Positions 1-11,596 are shown, counted from the first letter of the stretch. The stretch is 64,000 nucleotides of DNA from Gluconobacter vitians (GCF_015244565.1 NZ_JABCQG010000003.1:124001-188000); one strand, 5' to 3'. Numbers and translations: made by a program. The notes: a model not told the origin generated them from the sequence alone.

Positions 1-1262
1 CGGAGCTGGACAAAAAGCATCCCGTCGGCCGCAGGCATCTGGCCGAGTGTGGCAGCTTTCCTGATGCTTTGGCCACCCGAAACATTCAGTTGTCCCAGTC
101 CGGAAAGTACGAAGCGGTAATTCCGCCCGCAGTCCAGGATCAGCATCTGTCCGAAGGAGCGGAAGGGACCGGCAAATTCGACTCGGCCCGTGCAAGGGGC
201 CTGTACGGGCGCGGAGGAGAGGGCCGCATAGGTGATGCCAGTTGCGGGACCAGCTTCCGTCGTCTGGCCCCAGCGGACGGAAACATGACCTGAGACGGGG
301 GCATGGCCACTGCCGCTTGAGACGCCCTGTCCGGCCGAAGACAGGGCCTGGGCCTGCGACCGTGCATGGCGGGCGCGTTCGAGCTGGTGCTGCCGGGCCA
401 GAGCAGCAGCTTCCTTTTCCAGTTCGGCGCGGGCCTGGGCTTCCTGCCGGACAAGCGTGTCGATTTCGGCGGACAGATCCGCTGCGGCCTGCATGGCGTC
501 GGCAACGGCCTTGCGGGCTTTCTGGGCGCCCTGATCCGCGACGGCTTCCTGGCGTGCTGCAACTTTGGTCCGGGCTGCGGCTGCATTGCGCTCGCGGGTC
601 TGCTGCGCAAGCAGGTCTGCGAGTTCTTTCTGTCGGTTGTCCAGATCGACACCGATGGCATGGAGTTCGTCTTCGCGGGACTGCAATGCCTGCGCCCGCT
701 GCTGGGTCAGGCGCGAGAAACCACCAAGAACGGACAGTGCCGTTACGCTTTCGGACGCTGTTTCAGGCGAGGCCAGCAGTGCCGCATCCGGTGCGATGGA
801 TAGGCGGGCTGCGACGGGAAGCAGGGGCTGAAGCGCATCATTCTGGTGGCGAATATCTGCTTCAACAGTCGCCCGCTTGTCCATCAGTTCCGCAATATTG
901 GCCTTGAGTGCAAGAATACGGCTCTGGGTCGTGTCCACGGCAGACTGTGCCGTATGGGTCTGGGCCGTGAAGGCAAGGGTGCGTGCGTTGTCCTGACGGG
1001 CTTTTGCTTCGGCCTGTGCCGAGGCGATCTGTTTTGCCTTCAGGACCGCAGCTTCATCCGCCTGCCGTTTTTCCAGAGCTCTGCGCGCGGCCTGGGCACG
1101 GGCGAGGGCTTTCTGTCCCTCGCTGGGCGCGGCGACCGCCGGTTTTTCTGTATGGCGGGTGTGATGATGGGACGCGTGATGCGCTGCCGCCCAGCCGGGC
1201 GACAGGACCAGAACGAGCGGCAGAAACGGCCGTAGATCAGGCGCTTTCAAGCAGGGAAACAC
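1..1262 (-). CDS. envC: Murein hydrolase activator EnvC, 3' end outside window
   Basis: This is a periplasmic activator of peptidoglycan amidases needed for cell separation. The reading frame is open from a GTG at 1262 (overlapping the end of gpmI by 26 bases) to the window edge, so the C-terminus is missing; a TTG at 1250 is an alternative start. The N-terminus is a signal peptide (LRPFLPLVLVL...GWAAA), followed by a long Ala/Gln/Glu/Arg-rich coiled coil and then a LytM/M23-like domain. That domain is degenerate: the motif normally reading D-H-G is LILDCG, and the Y-A-H-L strand is FVLSGL, so metal-binding residues are missing, as expected for EnvC-type activators rather than active endopeptidases. 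The order gpmI-envC is common in Alphaproteobacteria. The family call is secure; the exact start is not. Confidence 0.85.
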   Translation of the reverse strand, partial: MFPCLKAPDLRPFLPLVLVLSPGWAAAHHASHHHTRHTEKPAVAAPSEGQKALARAQAARRALEKRQADEAAVLKAKQIASAQAEAKARQDNARTLAFTAQTHTAQSAVDTTQSRILALKANIAELMDKRATVEADIRHQNDALQPLLPVAARLSIAPDAALLASPETASESVTALSVLGGFSRLTQQRAQALQSREDELHAIGVDLDNRQKELADLLAQQTRERNAAAARTKVAARQEAVADQGAQKARKAVADAMQAAADLSAEIDTLVRQEAQARAELEKEAAALARQHQLERARHARSQAQALSSAGQGVSSGSGHAPVSGHVSVRWGQTTEAGPATGITYAALSSAPVQAPCTGRVEFAGPFRSFGQMLILDCGRNYRFVLSGLGQLNVSGGQSIRKAATLGQMPAADGMLFVQL

Positions 1263-2769
1263 CCGTCATGGCTTCAGGCTGTTTCACGCCCATCAGGGCC
1301 AGCATGGTGGGAGCCAGATCAGCCAGACGGCCGTCATGGATGGTCCGGCCGTCCGCATGTGCCAGAATGACAGGCACGACGTTCAGCGTGTGAGACGTGT
1401 GTGCACCGCCCGTCACGGGATCGCGCATGGTCTCGCAGTTGCCGTGATCCGCTGTGACAAGCAGGCTGCCGCCTGCCTTGACGATGGCGTCGTTGATGCG
1501 GCCCAGCCCCTGATCGACGGTCTCACAGGCCTTGATGGCGGCGGACAGGGAGCCGGTATGGCCGACCATGTCCGGATTGGCGAAGTTCAGCACGATCATG
1601 TCGAATTTGCCGCTTTCGATGGCGGCAACGGCCTTGTCCGTCAGCTCTGGGGCGGACATTTCGGGCTGCAGATCATAGGTCGCGACTTTGGGGGACGGGA
1701 CCAGAATGCGCTCTTCGCCTTCGAACTGCACTTCGCGACCGCCATTCAGGAAGTAGGTGACGTGCGGGTATTTTTCCGTCTCCGCCATGCGAAGCTGTGT
1801 CTTGCCGGCTTTGGACACGACATCGCCCAGCAGGTCGTCAAGCGAGACCTTGGCAAACAGGACGCTCATATGTGGGGCCAGATGGTCGGAATAGCGCGAC
1901 ATGCCGCAGACGGACGCGAACTTCACTTTCCGGCCGCTGTCGTAATCCGCAAAATCGGGCAGGACGAGGACGTCCAGAAGCTGGCGGATGCGGTCTGCGC
2001 GGAAATTGCAGGCCAGGATGCCGTCGCCATCCTTCATGCCGGCATAGTCACCCAGAACGGTGGGGAGAACGAATTCATCCCCCTTGTCAGCGTCGTAGCT
2101 GGCCCTGAGGGCGGAAAGCGCATCCGGAGCGTGAGGGCCTTTCGCATCACGGATGGCATCGACCGCAAGAGCCACGCGTTCCCAGCGGCGGTCGCGGTCC
2201 ATCGCATAATAGCGGCCGCTCAGAGTTGCGATTTTGACGCTGTCAGGCAAATCCTTGAGGAATTTGCCGATGAATTCCTTACCCGAACGCGGCGCAGTAT
2301 CGCGGCCGTCACTGAAAATATGCACGGCAACCGGAACGCCGGCTTCGCTGACGATCTTCGCGAGTGCGACGACATGGTCCTGATGGGCATGGACGCCGCC
2401 GGGCGAGATCAGGCCCATGAGATGGCAGGTGCCGCCCGAAGCCTTCAGGGAGGCAATGAAGTCCAGAAGGACCGGGTTCTGTGCCAGCGAGCCATCACGG
2501 GCGCTGCGGGAAATGCGTGGCAGCTCCTGCATGACAACACGACCGGCGCCGATATTCAGATGGCCGACTTCGGAATTGCCCATCTGGCCGTCGGGCAGGC
2601 CAACGTCTTCACCTGACGTTTTCAGGAAGGCATGGGGACTGGTGGCCCAGAGATGGTCGAATGTCGGGATATTGGCGAGACGGACCGCATTGTCGGATTC
2701 ATCCTCGCGCCAGCCGAAGCCGTCGAGAATGACGAGCATGACGGGGCGGGGGATCGGGGATGTGGACAT
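1237..2769 (-). CDS. gpmI: 2,3-bisphosphoglycerate-independent phosphoglycerate mutase
   Basis: This cytoplasmic enzyme interconverts 3- and 2-phosphoglycerate through a phosphoserine intermediate using two Mn2+ ions. Its 510 residues are the normal length for the iPGM family. The N-terminal metal Asp lies in VILDGFGW (D16), and the catalytic serine lies in GQMGNSEVGHLNIGAGRVV (S66). Late metal ligands are visible in FANPDMVGHTG and TADHGNCE. The ATG is preceded by GCAGGAGA, a good ribosome-binding site. The gene is first in a pair with envC, whose start lies inside its 3' end, suggesting cotranscription. A 7-base inverted repeat sits 26-44 bases upstream of the start. Confidence 0.97.
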   Translation of the reverse strand: MSTSPIPRPVMLVILDGFGWREDESDNAVRLANIPTFDHLWATSPHAFLKTSGEDVGLPDGQMGNSEVGHLNIGAGRVVMQELPRISRSARDGSLAQNPVLLDFIASLKASGGTCHLMGLISPGGVHAHQDHVVALAKIVSEAGVPVAVHIFSDGRDTAPRSGKEFIGKFLKDLPDSVKIATLSGRYYAMDRDRRWERVALAVDAIRDAKGPHAPDALSALRASYDADKGDEFVLPTVLGDYAGMKDGDGILACNFRADRIRQLLDVLVLPDFADYDSGRKVKFASVCGMSRYSDHLAPHMSVLFAKVSLDDLLGDVVSKAGKTQLRMAETEKYPHVTYFLNGGREVQFEGEERILVPSPKVATYDLQPEMSAPELTDKAVAAIESGKFDMIVLNFANPDMVGHTGSLSAAIKACETVDQGLGRINDAIVKAGGSLLVTADHGNCETMRDPVTGGAHTSHTLNVVPVILAHADGRTIHDGRLADLAPTMLALMGVKQPEAMTGVSLLESA

Positions 2770-2794
2770 GGGCTGTCTCCTGCCGGGAAGGAGG

Positions 2795-2813
2795 GATGGG
2801 ACTGTTTCCCATC
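2795..2813. promoter_or_regulatory. 7-bp inverted repeat upstream of gpmI
   Basis: GATGGGA and TCCCATC are perfect inverted arms separated by CTGTT. The site lies 26-44 bases upstream of the gpmI start codon, so it could be an operator or a leader hairpin. Nothing in the sequence identifies its binding partner. Confidence 0.4.
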
Positions 2814-2839
2814 ATGCCATCATTCCATACAAATGCGAA

Positions 2840-2860
2840 CGCCCGCCATGAAGGCGGGCG
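2840..2860 (-). terminator. Hairpin after csbD
   Basis: Perfect 8-bp arms CGCCCGCC and GGCGGGCG with a five-base ATGAA loop lie 26 bases beyond the csbD stop. There is no clear U-tract on the minus strand, so intrinsic termination is plausible but unproven. Confidence 0.5.
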
Positions 2861-2885
2861 CTGCATCGTGATCAGTGCGTCAGCG

Positions 2886-3077
2886 TCAGATCTTGTCGAC
2901 GCCGCTCTTAACCGCGTCCTTGGCATCGCCGGTGGTCTGCTGGACCTTGCCCTTGATGTTCTGGGCCACGCCCTCACCTTCAAGTTTCTTGTCGTTGGTG
3001 ACGTGACCGACTTCTTCCTTGACCTTGCCGATAGCCTGGTTGGCAACGCCTTTGATTTTGTCTTCCATGGAGCTCAT
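2886..3077 (-). CDS. CsbD-family stress protein
   Basis: This 63-residue hydrophilic protein belongs to the CsbD family, small proteins often induced by general stress and without an established biochemical role. It shows the family pattern of a helix-rich, Lys/Gly/Asp-rich chain: EDKIKGVANQAIGKVKEEVG at the N-terminus and GKVQQTTGDAKDAVK near the C-terminus. The ATG at 3077 is preceded by AAGGATGCGATC, an acceptable ribosome-binding site. The gene stands alone between gpmI and msrB and is probably monocistronic, ending at the hairpin at 2840-2860. Confidence 0.9.
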   Translation of the reverse strand: MSSMEDKIKGVANQAIGKVKEEVGHVTNDKKLEGEGVAQNIKGKVQQTTGDAKDAVKSGVDKI

Positions 3078-3253
3078 GATCGCATCCTTTCGTCTTCAGG
3101 TGTGTTGACGATAACGGTCAGCGATGCGGCAGGTTGCGTCCTGACAGTTTAAGATGCGTGACAAAATACGGCGGCGCTTACATACATCCCCACAGAAGCC
3201 CTTTTACAGAAGCCCTGCCTGAAGACGTCCTCAAGATTTTCCGGAGAACCAGC

Positions 3254-3670
3254 ATGACCCAGAGTTGCGGCCCGAACGGGCAGACCGGTGGCGGTTGCGG
3301 TGTTGGCCTGACACCGGAGCAGCGGCGTATCCTCCATGAACATGGAACGGAACGCCCCGGCTCCAGTCCTCTCAATGACGAGAAGCGTACGGGGATCTAT
3401 GCCTGCGCGGCCTGCGGACGGGAGCTGTTTTCTTCGGATACGAAATATGACAGCGGAAGCGGCTGGCCGTCTTTCTTCCAGGCGCTGCCCGATGGTGTCG
3501 AAACCACACAGGACAGCCGCTATGGCATGGTCCGCACCGAGGTTCACTGTGCGAACTGCAAGGGGCATCTGGGGCATGTCTTCCCCGATGGGCCACCGCC
3601 CACGGGACTTCGTTACTGCATGAACGGTCTGGCGCTCGATTTCCGCCCGGCCGAAGGAGAAAAAGCATGA
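3254..3670 (+). CDS. msrB: Peptide-methionine (R)-S-oxide reductase MsrB
   Basis: This enzyme reduces the R-epimer of methionine sulfoxide in oxidised proteins. I place the start at the ATG at 3254, which follows GGAGA with good spacing; the frame is open further upstream, but those residues do not resemble the family. The protein is 138 residues, normal for MsrB. Four structural zinc cysteines are visible as C51/C54 (YACAAC) and C99/C102 (HCANC). The catalytic cysteine is C122 in RYCMNG, after the family signature [11 protein letters not shown]. It overlaps upp by four bases (ATGA), so the two are translationally coupled. Confidence 0.96.
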   Translation: MTQSCGPNGQTGGGCGVGLTPEQRRILHEHGTERPGSSPLNDEKRTGIYACAACGRELFSSDTKYDSGSGWPSFFQALPDGVETTQDSRYGMVRTEVHCANCKGHLGHVFPDGPPPTGLRYCMNGLALDFRPAEGEKA

Positions 3671-4305
3671 GTCAGGCGCTGCCGCCTATCGTTCTCGACC
3701 ACCCGCTGGTGCGCCACAAGCTGACCCGTCTGCGTGACCGCAATACATCCACGGCCGGGTTCCGCCGCCTGACGCGCGAACTCAGCCTGCTGCTGGCCTA
3801 TGAAGCCACACGCAACCTGTCACTGGTGCCGCGTCATATCGAGGCCCCGAGCGGCCCGATGGAAGGTGAGGAACTGGACGGCAAGAAGCTCTGCTTTGTC
3901 TCCATCCTGCGCGCCGGCAATGGTCTGCTGGACGGTATGCTGGATCTGGTGCCGTCCGCACGTGTCGGACATATCGGTCTGCGCCGCGATCATGAGACGC
4001 TGGAAGTCAGCGAGTACTACTTCAACATGCCAAGCGACGTTCCGGGCCGAACCTGCATCGTGCTTGATCCAATGCTGGCGACCGGACATTCCGCCGCTGC
4101 GGCCATCACCCGCGTGAAGGCGGCTGGTGCCAAGGATCCGGTTTTCGCCTGCCTGCTGGCCGTGCCGGAAGGGATCGCGCATGTGCAGGGACTGCATCCT
4201 GATGTGCAGATCGTAACCTGTTCCATCGACAGTCATCTGGACGAGCACGGCTATATCGTTCCGGGCCTCGGCGATGCGGGTGACCGTCTGTTCGGTACGC
4301 GCTGA
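3667..4305 (+). CDS. upp: Uracil phosphoribosyltransferase
   Basis: This pyrimidine-salvage enzyme makes UMP from uracil and PRPP. Its 212 residues fit the family. The PRPP-binding segment reads [17 protein letters not shown], and the C-terminal uracil-binding region contains [12 protein letters not shown]. The start overlaps the msrB stop (ATGA), so it is expressed with msrB. No terminator with a U-run is evident downstream; a short GCACAC/GTGTGC stem at 4313-4330 is the only hairpin seen. Confidence 0.97.
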   Translation: MSQALPPIVLDHPLVRHKLTRLRDRNTSTAGFRRLTRELSLLLAYEATRNLSLVPRHIEAPSGPMEGEELDGKKLCFVSILRAGNGLLDGMLDLVPSARVGHIGLRRDHETLEVSEYYFNMPSDVPGRTCIVLDPMLATGHSAAAAITRVKAAGAKDPVFACLLAVPEGIAHVQGLHPDVQIVTCSIDSHLDEHGYIVPGLGDAGDRLFGTR

Positions 4306-4386
4306 GGCGTCGGCACACGCTCTTGTGTGCTGAAAGTTGCGGTGTTTTGTGGCGGGTATGGAGGCTCATCCTGAGGAGAGCATTCC

Positions 4387-4674
4387 ATGCCTGCCTATGC
4401 CGTATTCATTCGTGAAAAACTGACCGATCCGGCCGAATTCCAGAAATATTCGGAATTGGTCGGTGAGACCTTCAAGGGCTTTCCGGCCAAGATCCTCGCA
4501 GCTTATGGCAAGCAGGAAAAACTCGAAGGCACTGAGCCTGATGGTGTCGTGATTATTGAGTTTCCGGACGCGGCTTCAGCCCGGGCCTGGTATGAAAGCC
4601 CGGCCTATCAGAAAGCCGCCGCGCATCGCTGGAAAGCCGGGCCCTATAACGTTGTTATCGTGGACGGTCTCTGA
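4387..4674 (+). CDS. DUF1330 family protein
   Basis: This 95-residue cytoplasmic protein has the ferredoxin-like alpha/beta fold predicted for DUF1330 (dimeric alpha-beta barrel superfamily). Typical features are the N-terminal strand AYAVFIREKLTDP, the segment VVIIEFPDAASARAWYESPAYQ, and the closing strand YNVVIVDGL. The function is unknown; relatives are often annotated only by domain. The ATG is preceded by AGGAGAG. It converges on ilvA with only three bases between the two stop codons, leaving no room for a separate terminator. Confidence 0.9.
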   Translation: MPAYAVFIREKLTDPAEFQKYSELVGETFKGFPAKILAAYGKQEKLEGTEPDGVVIIEFPDAASARAWYESPAYQKAAAHRWKAGPYNVVIVDGL

Positions 4675-4677
4675 AAA

Positions 4678-5904
4678 TCAGTCGCGCCGGACGATGTAAT
4701 GCCGCGCCAGATCGGTCTCGATCTGGTGGGCATGTTCGGTGTCGCGGGCTTCCACCATCACCAGCAGTTCTGCCGTCTGAACGGAGGGGGACGCGAACAG
4801 GCGGTGATGGGAGACCTCGATGATGTTCCCGCCGTAATTGCCGATACGGGCCGAAATATCCGCCAGCATGCCCGGACGGTCGGGGATCTGGAAGATCAGA
4901 CGCAGGATCCGTCCGTCCCGGAGGAGGGAGCGCAGGATCGTGTTGGCGAGGATGCGGGCGTTGATATTGCCGCCAGACAGGGGCAGGGCAACACGGCGTC
5001 CCTTGAACAGCTCCGGATAGGCCAGAACGGCTGCAAGGCCCGTGGCACCTGCACCTTCACAGACCTGCTTGGCCTTTTCGGCCAGTGTCGTAATGGCGCT
5101 TTCGACCTGAAGCTCGCTGACGACAAGGATCTTCGAGATCTTGTTGCGAAAGGCGTTCAGACAGTGATCGCCAAGCCTTGTGACGGCGATACCTTCGGCA
5201 ATGGTCGAACCGCCCTGCGTCGGGCCGTCTTCCTGCGGATAATTTGACAGGGAGGCATAAGCCTCGACCTGGACGCCAATGACCTCGACATCCGGGCGAA
5301 GCGCCGCCATGACGGTCGCAAAACCACCGATCAGTCCGCCGCCGCCTACAGGGACGACGACCGTGTCGATATCCGGGGCATCCTGCAGAAGTTCAAGTGC
5401 GGCTGTCCCCTGACCGGCAATGACGGCCGGGTCATTGAACGGGTGGACGAGGACGCGGCCATCCTGCTTCTGCAACTCGGCAGCAGTCTCGCTGGCCTGC
5501 GCGAAATCGTCACCCGCGAGTACGACATTCGCGCCCCAGGCCTGCGTTGCCGCGACCTTGGTGGCCGGCGTGAAGCGCGGCATGACGATGGTGGCGTCAA
5601 TGCCAAGAAGACTGGCCTGACGGGCCACACCCTGTGCGTGATTGCCTGCCGAGACGGTAATAACGCCGCGTGCCCGCTCTTCCGGCGTCAGAAGGGCCAT
5701 CTTGTTGGCCGCTCCGCGCTCCTTGAAGGAGCCGATCGCCTGAAGGTTTTCGAGCTTGAGCGTAATCTCCGCGCCTGTCAGCCGGGAAAGGGCCGGGCAG
5801 GCGATGGTCGGTGTGCGGACCACCGTGGACGCGATGCGCTCATGGGCGCTCTCGATATCCGCGATGCTCACGACAGGGGTGGTGGACGCCAGGACGTCAG
5901 ACAT
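4678..5904 (-). CDS. ilvA: Threonine ammonia-lyase with C-terminal ACT domain
   Basis: This PLP enzyme deaminates threonine to 2-oxobutyrate, the first step to isoleucine. The pyridoxal-phosphate lysine is K61 in GSFKERGA, and the phosphate-binding glycine loop reads VPVGGGGLIGG. A single ACT-like domain follows (about residues 330-408: FQIPDRPGMLADI onwards). At 408 residues it is the short single-ACT type rather than the roughly 510-residue enterobacterial IlvA, so allosteric behaviour towards isoleucine may differ. Its ATG shares one base with the greA stop (TGATG), implying translational coupling to greA. Confidence 0.93.
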   Translation of the reverse strand: MSDVLASTTPVVSIADIESAHERIASTVVRTPTIACPALSRLTGAEITLKLENLQAIGSFKERGAANKMALLTPEERARGVITVSAGNHAQGVARQASLLGIDATIVMPRFTPATKVAATQAWGANVVLAGDDFAQASETAAELQKQDGRVLVHPFNDPAVIAGQGTAALELLQDAPDIDTVVVPVGGGGLIGGFATVMAALRPDVEVIGVQVEAYASLSNYPQEDGPTQGGSTIAEGIAVTRLGDHCLNAFRNKISKILVVSELQVESAITTLAEKAKQVCEGAGATGLAAVLAYPELFKGRRVALPLSGGNINARILANTILRSLLRDGRILRLIFQIPDRPGMLADISARIGNYGGNIIEVSHHRLFASPSVQTAELLVMVEARDTEHAHQIETDLARHYIVRRD

Positions 5905-6377
5905 CAGCGATATGCGACCTTGAGGATTTCGTAGGTCCGGTCGCCGCCGGGGGCAGGGACGGAGACGGTATCACCGACATCCTTGCCGATCAGCGCCTTG
6001 GCCAGCGGAGACGAGATCGAGATCAGGCCCTGCTTGATGTCGGCCTCATGGACGCCCACGATCTGGTACAGGGATTCCTTGTCGGTTTCTTCGTCGATAA
6101 GTTCGATATGCGCGCCAAAACGGACGCGCGTTCCGGTCAGCGTCGAAGGATCGATCACCTCGGCATTGGAGATGATGCCTTCCAGCTCCAGAACGCGGCC
6201 TTCGATGAAGGACTGGCGGTCACGGGCGGCGTGGTACTCGGCGTTTTCGGACAGGTCACCGTGCTCGCGGGCTTCGGCGATGGCACGGATGACAGCAGGG
6301 CGGTCGACGCTCTTGAGGGTCCGCAGTTCGTCTTCGAGACGCTGTAGTCCCTTTGCGGTCATGGGGATCTTCTGCAC
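5904..6377 (-). CDS. greA: Transcription elongation factor GreA
   Basis: GreA rescues backtracked RNA polymerase by stimulating transcript cleavage through the secondary channel. The 157-residue chain has the N-terminal coiled coil with the tip acidic motif (EAREHGDLSENAEYHAARDRQ) and the C-terminal FKBP-like domain (SPLAKALIGKDVGDTV). The start is a GTG at 6377, eight bases after GAGGA; an ATG five codons later is less well placed. It overlaps ilvA by one base. The promoter should lie in the AT-rich stretch shared with the divergent small regulator gene, where a 17-base inverted repeat occurs. Confidence 0.96.
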   Translation of the reverse strand: MQKIPMTAKGLQRLEDELRTLKSVDRPAVIRAIAEAREHGDLSENAEYHAARDRQSFIEGRVLELEGIISNAEVIDPSTLTGTRVRFGAHIELIDEETDKESLYQIVGVHEADIKQGLISISSPLAKALIGKDVGDTVSVPAPGGDRTYEILKVAYR

Positions 6378-6469
6378 TCTGAAATCCTCGGAAAAGCGTG
6401 ACTGAAACTGTGATGAAGCCAGACAATCTAGGGTTTGCGGGGGTTTTTTGCAAGATGGGGCGGTTTTTA

Positions 6470-6532
6470 TTATTGATATTCGATAATCGTCCTGTCTTGG
6501 ATAACCGGCATGAATTTATCGAAAATCAATAA
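6470..6532. promoter_or_regulatory. 17-bp inverted repeat between greA and XRE regulator
   Basis: Two 17-base arms (6470-6486 TTATTGATATTCGATAA and 6516-6532 TTATCGAAAATCAATAA) are inverted copies matching at 16 of 17 positions, 29 bases apart. The stretch is strikingly AT-rich for this genome and lies between the divergent greA and XRE genes. I infer paired operator half-regions, plausibly bound by the neighbouring XRE protein. Confidence 0.6.
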
Positions 6533-6580
6533 CCTGCTCTTGCTTCTGCCACGTCAATCAGCGTGCCACGGAGAGGCGTG

Positions 6581-6787
6581 ATGCCCGTTCGTGTCAGGCT
6601 GGATGATGTTCTCAGGAACCGGAACATGTCCCTGACGGAACTGTCGGAACGTGTCGGTCTGACGATGGCCAATCTGTCCATTCTCAAGACGGGTAAAGCC
6701 AGAGCAATCCGCTTTTCCACGCTTGAGGCGATCTGTCGCGTGCTGGACTGTCAGCCCGGAGACATTCTTGATCTGGCCCAGGACTGA
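6581..6787 (+). CDS. Small XRE/Cro-type helix-turn-helix regulator
   Basis: This 68-residue protein is essentially one Cro/CI-type DNA-binding domain (YozG-like): VRLDDVLRNRNMSLTELSERV, then the recognition-helix region MANLSILKTGKARAI, then STLEAICRVLDCQPGDIL. I chose the ATG at 6581 because GGAGAGG lies just upstream; a GTG 18 bases earlier lacks one. There is no ligand-binding domain, so it should act as a dimeric repressor or activator. The long inverted repeat 49 bases upstream suggests autoregulation and possibly control of greA-ilvA, but this is inference. Confidence 0.88.
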   Translation: MPVRVRLDDVLRNRNMSLTELSERVGLTMANLSILKTGKARAIRFSTLEAICRVLDCQPGDILDLAQD

Positions 6788-6820
6788 AAAACCCCGGCGG
6801 AGAGGATCTCCACCGAGGTT
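6786..6820 (-). terminator. Rho-independent terminator of carAB
   Basis: On the minus strand a 14-bp stem (AACCTCGGTGGAGA with TCTCCGCCGGGGTT, two G-U wobbles) with a three-base loop is followed by a run of T. It lies just beyond the carB stop and also touches the end of the convergent XRE gene. Confidence 0.85.
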
Positions 6821-6849
6821 TCTGTTGCTTCAGGCCCGGGACTGACGGG

Positions 6850-10104
<3,255 letters not shown>

Positions 10105-10107
10105 GGC

Positions 10108-11487
10108 TCAGGCTCCTGCTTTAGCGCGACGGTCCATGACCGCGACGAAACGCTCGAAAAGATAGAAACTGTCAGACGGGCCGGGGCTCGCCTCGGGGTG
10201 GTACTGGACGGAGAAGGCGTCCTTCGTGGTGGAGGCGATGCCTTCGTTGGAGCCATCGAACAGGCTCACATGCGTCACCTTCACATCAGCCGGAAGGGAT
10301 TTTTCGTCCACCGCAAAGCCATGGTTCTGGCTGGTGATTTCCACGCGGCCGGTCTCGATGTCCTTGACCGGCTGGTTTGCGCCGCGATGGCCGCGCTCCA
10401 GCTTGTAGGTCTTGCCGCCCAAAGCCTGCGCGAGAAGCTGGTGACCGAGGCAGATGCCGAAGACGGGGACGTTCGCGTCCAGCACCGTGCGGATCGCGGG
10501 GACGGCATAGGTGCCGGTCGCGGCCGGATCGCCGGGGCCGTTAGAGAGGAACACGCCTTCGGGCTTGAGTTCCAGAATTTCTTCGGCGGTGGCCGTGGCG
10601 GGCAGGACGGTGACGTCACATCCGGCGGTCACGAGGCAGCGCAGGATGTTGTCCTTGGCGCCGTAATCCATGGCGACAACGCGGCGGCGGTTTTCGGTCC
10701 GGGCCGGGCGGGTGGTTTCCCACACGCCCTGTGTCCAGACGCGCTTGGGCTGGGTCACCTCTTTGGCGAGGTCCATGCCTTCGAGGCCGGGCCACTGGCG
10801 GGCGCGGTTCAGTAGGCTGTCCGTGTCGATACGGCCGTTTTCCGGGAAGGCGAGGATGGCGGTCTGCGGGCCGTTGTCGCGCAGGGTGCGTGTGATGGCG
10901 CGGGTGTCAATGCCGCTGATGCCGGCACGACCGTGATCGCGGAGCCATGCGGCGAAGGGCTCGTGGGAGCGCCAGCTTGCCGGGGCGGTAATGTCTTCCT
11001 TCACGACGGCGCCGAGGGCCGCCATCTTCGGGGCCTCGTTGTCATCGGCGTTCGTGCCGACATTGCCGATATGCGGGAAGGTGAAGGTCACGATCTGTCC
11101 GGCGAAGGACGGGTCGGTCAGGGTTTCCTGATAGCCGGTCATGCCGGTGGAGAAGCAGAGCTCACCGACGGCGCCTTCTGTATGGGCGCCGAAGCCGCGG
11201 CCCCACAGGACTGTCCCGTCTGCAAGGACAAGGGCGGCGTTGGCGCCGGGAGGGCAGGGATTGGACACGTCCGTCTCTCTTTCTTGTTCTTGTGGGGTTT
11301 CAGTCGTGGTGAGGTCTGCTGTCAGATCCTGAAGGGCGATTCCCGGTACGCGCAGCAGGGCTGGCCAGTGTTTGGTGGGGACCATGCGGGACTGGCGCCA
11401 TTTGCGTACGGCTTCCAGTCCGACGCCGGCGAGAGCGGCGATTTCGTCCGCGCCTCCGGCTTTTTCGATGATTCTGTCGATGTCCAT
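10108..11487 (-). CDS. carA: Carbamoyl-phosphate synthase small subunit with N-terminal HTH domain
   Basis: The glutaminase subunit occupies roughly residues 80-459, with the triad cysteine C346 (FGICLGHQ) and the His/Glu pair in QYHPEASPGPSD. In the same frame, starting at ATG 11487 after GGGGCGACC, is an extra domain of about 55 residues that looks like a Cro/YdaS-type helix-turn-helix: IIEKAGGADEIAALAGVGL, AVRKWRQSRMVPTKHWPALL. A Thr/Glu/Gln-rich linker follows. A GTG at 11268 (residue 74) could start a conventional CarA, but its ribosome-binding site is weak. With no stop codon between, translation from the ATG must give a fusion. Two palindromes upstream may be its operators. CarA identity is certain; the HTH reading is strong pattern evidence. 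Confidence 0.92.
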   Translation of the reverse strand: MDIDRIIEKAGGADEIAALAGVGLEAVRKWRQSRMVPTKHWPALLRVPGIALQDLTADLTTTETPQEQERETDVSNPCPPGANAALVLADGTVLWGRGFGAHTEGAVGELCFSTGMTGYQETLTDPSFAGQIVTFTFPHIGNVGTNADDNEAPKMAALGAVVKEDITAPASWRSHEPFAAWLRDHGRAGISGIDTRAITRTLRDNGPQTAILAFPENGRIDTDSLLNRARQWPGLEGMDLAKEVTQPKRVWTQGVWETTRPARTENRRRVVAMDYGAKDNILRCLVTAGCDVTVLPATATAEEILELKPEGVFLSNGPGDPAATGTYAVPAIRTVLDANVPVFGICLGHQLLAQALGGKTYKLERGHRGANQPVKDIETGRVEITSQNHGFAVDEKSLPADVKVTHVSLFDGSNEGIASTTKDAFSVQYHPEASPGPSDSFYLFERFVAVMDRRAKAGA

Positions 11488-11552
11488 GGTCGCCCCGTTG
11501 CTGGCTGCCGGATGTCCTTCTGGAGCCTCTGAATACGGGATCGGAAACGGAA

Positions 11553-11569
11553 TGGGAAGTTTTTTCCCA
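11553..11569. promoter_or_regulatory. Operator-like palindrome 1 upstream of carA
   Basis: TGGGAAGTTTTTTCCCA has perfect six-base inverted arms (TGGGAA/TTCCCA) around GTTTT. It lies 66 bases upstream of the carA ATG in the region shared with the divergent yqeY. A near-identical copy lies 44 bases further on. Confidence 0.6.
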
Positions 11570-11596
11570 CTGCACGTTCTGTATACCAGGAGCGGG

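Noticed and set aside
4313-4330. GCACAC/GTGTGC hairpin after upp as a terminator
   Set aside because: The stem is only six base pairs and no T-run follows on the plus strand.
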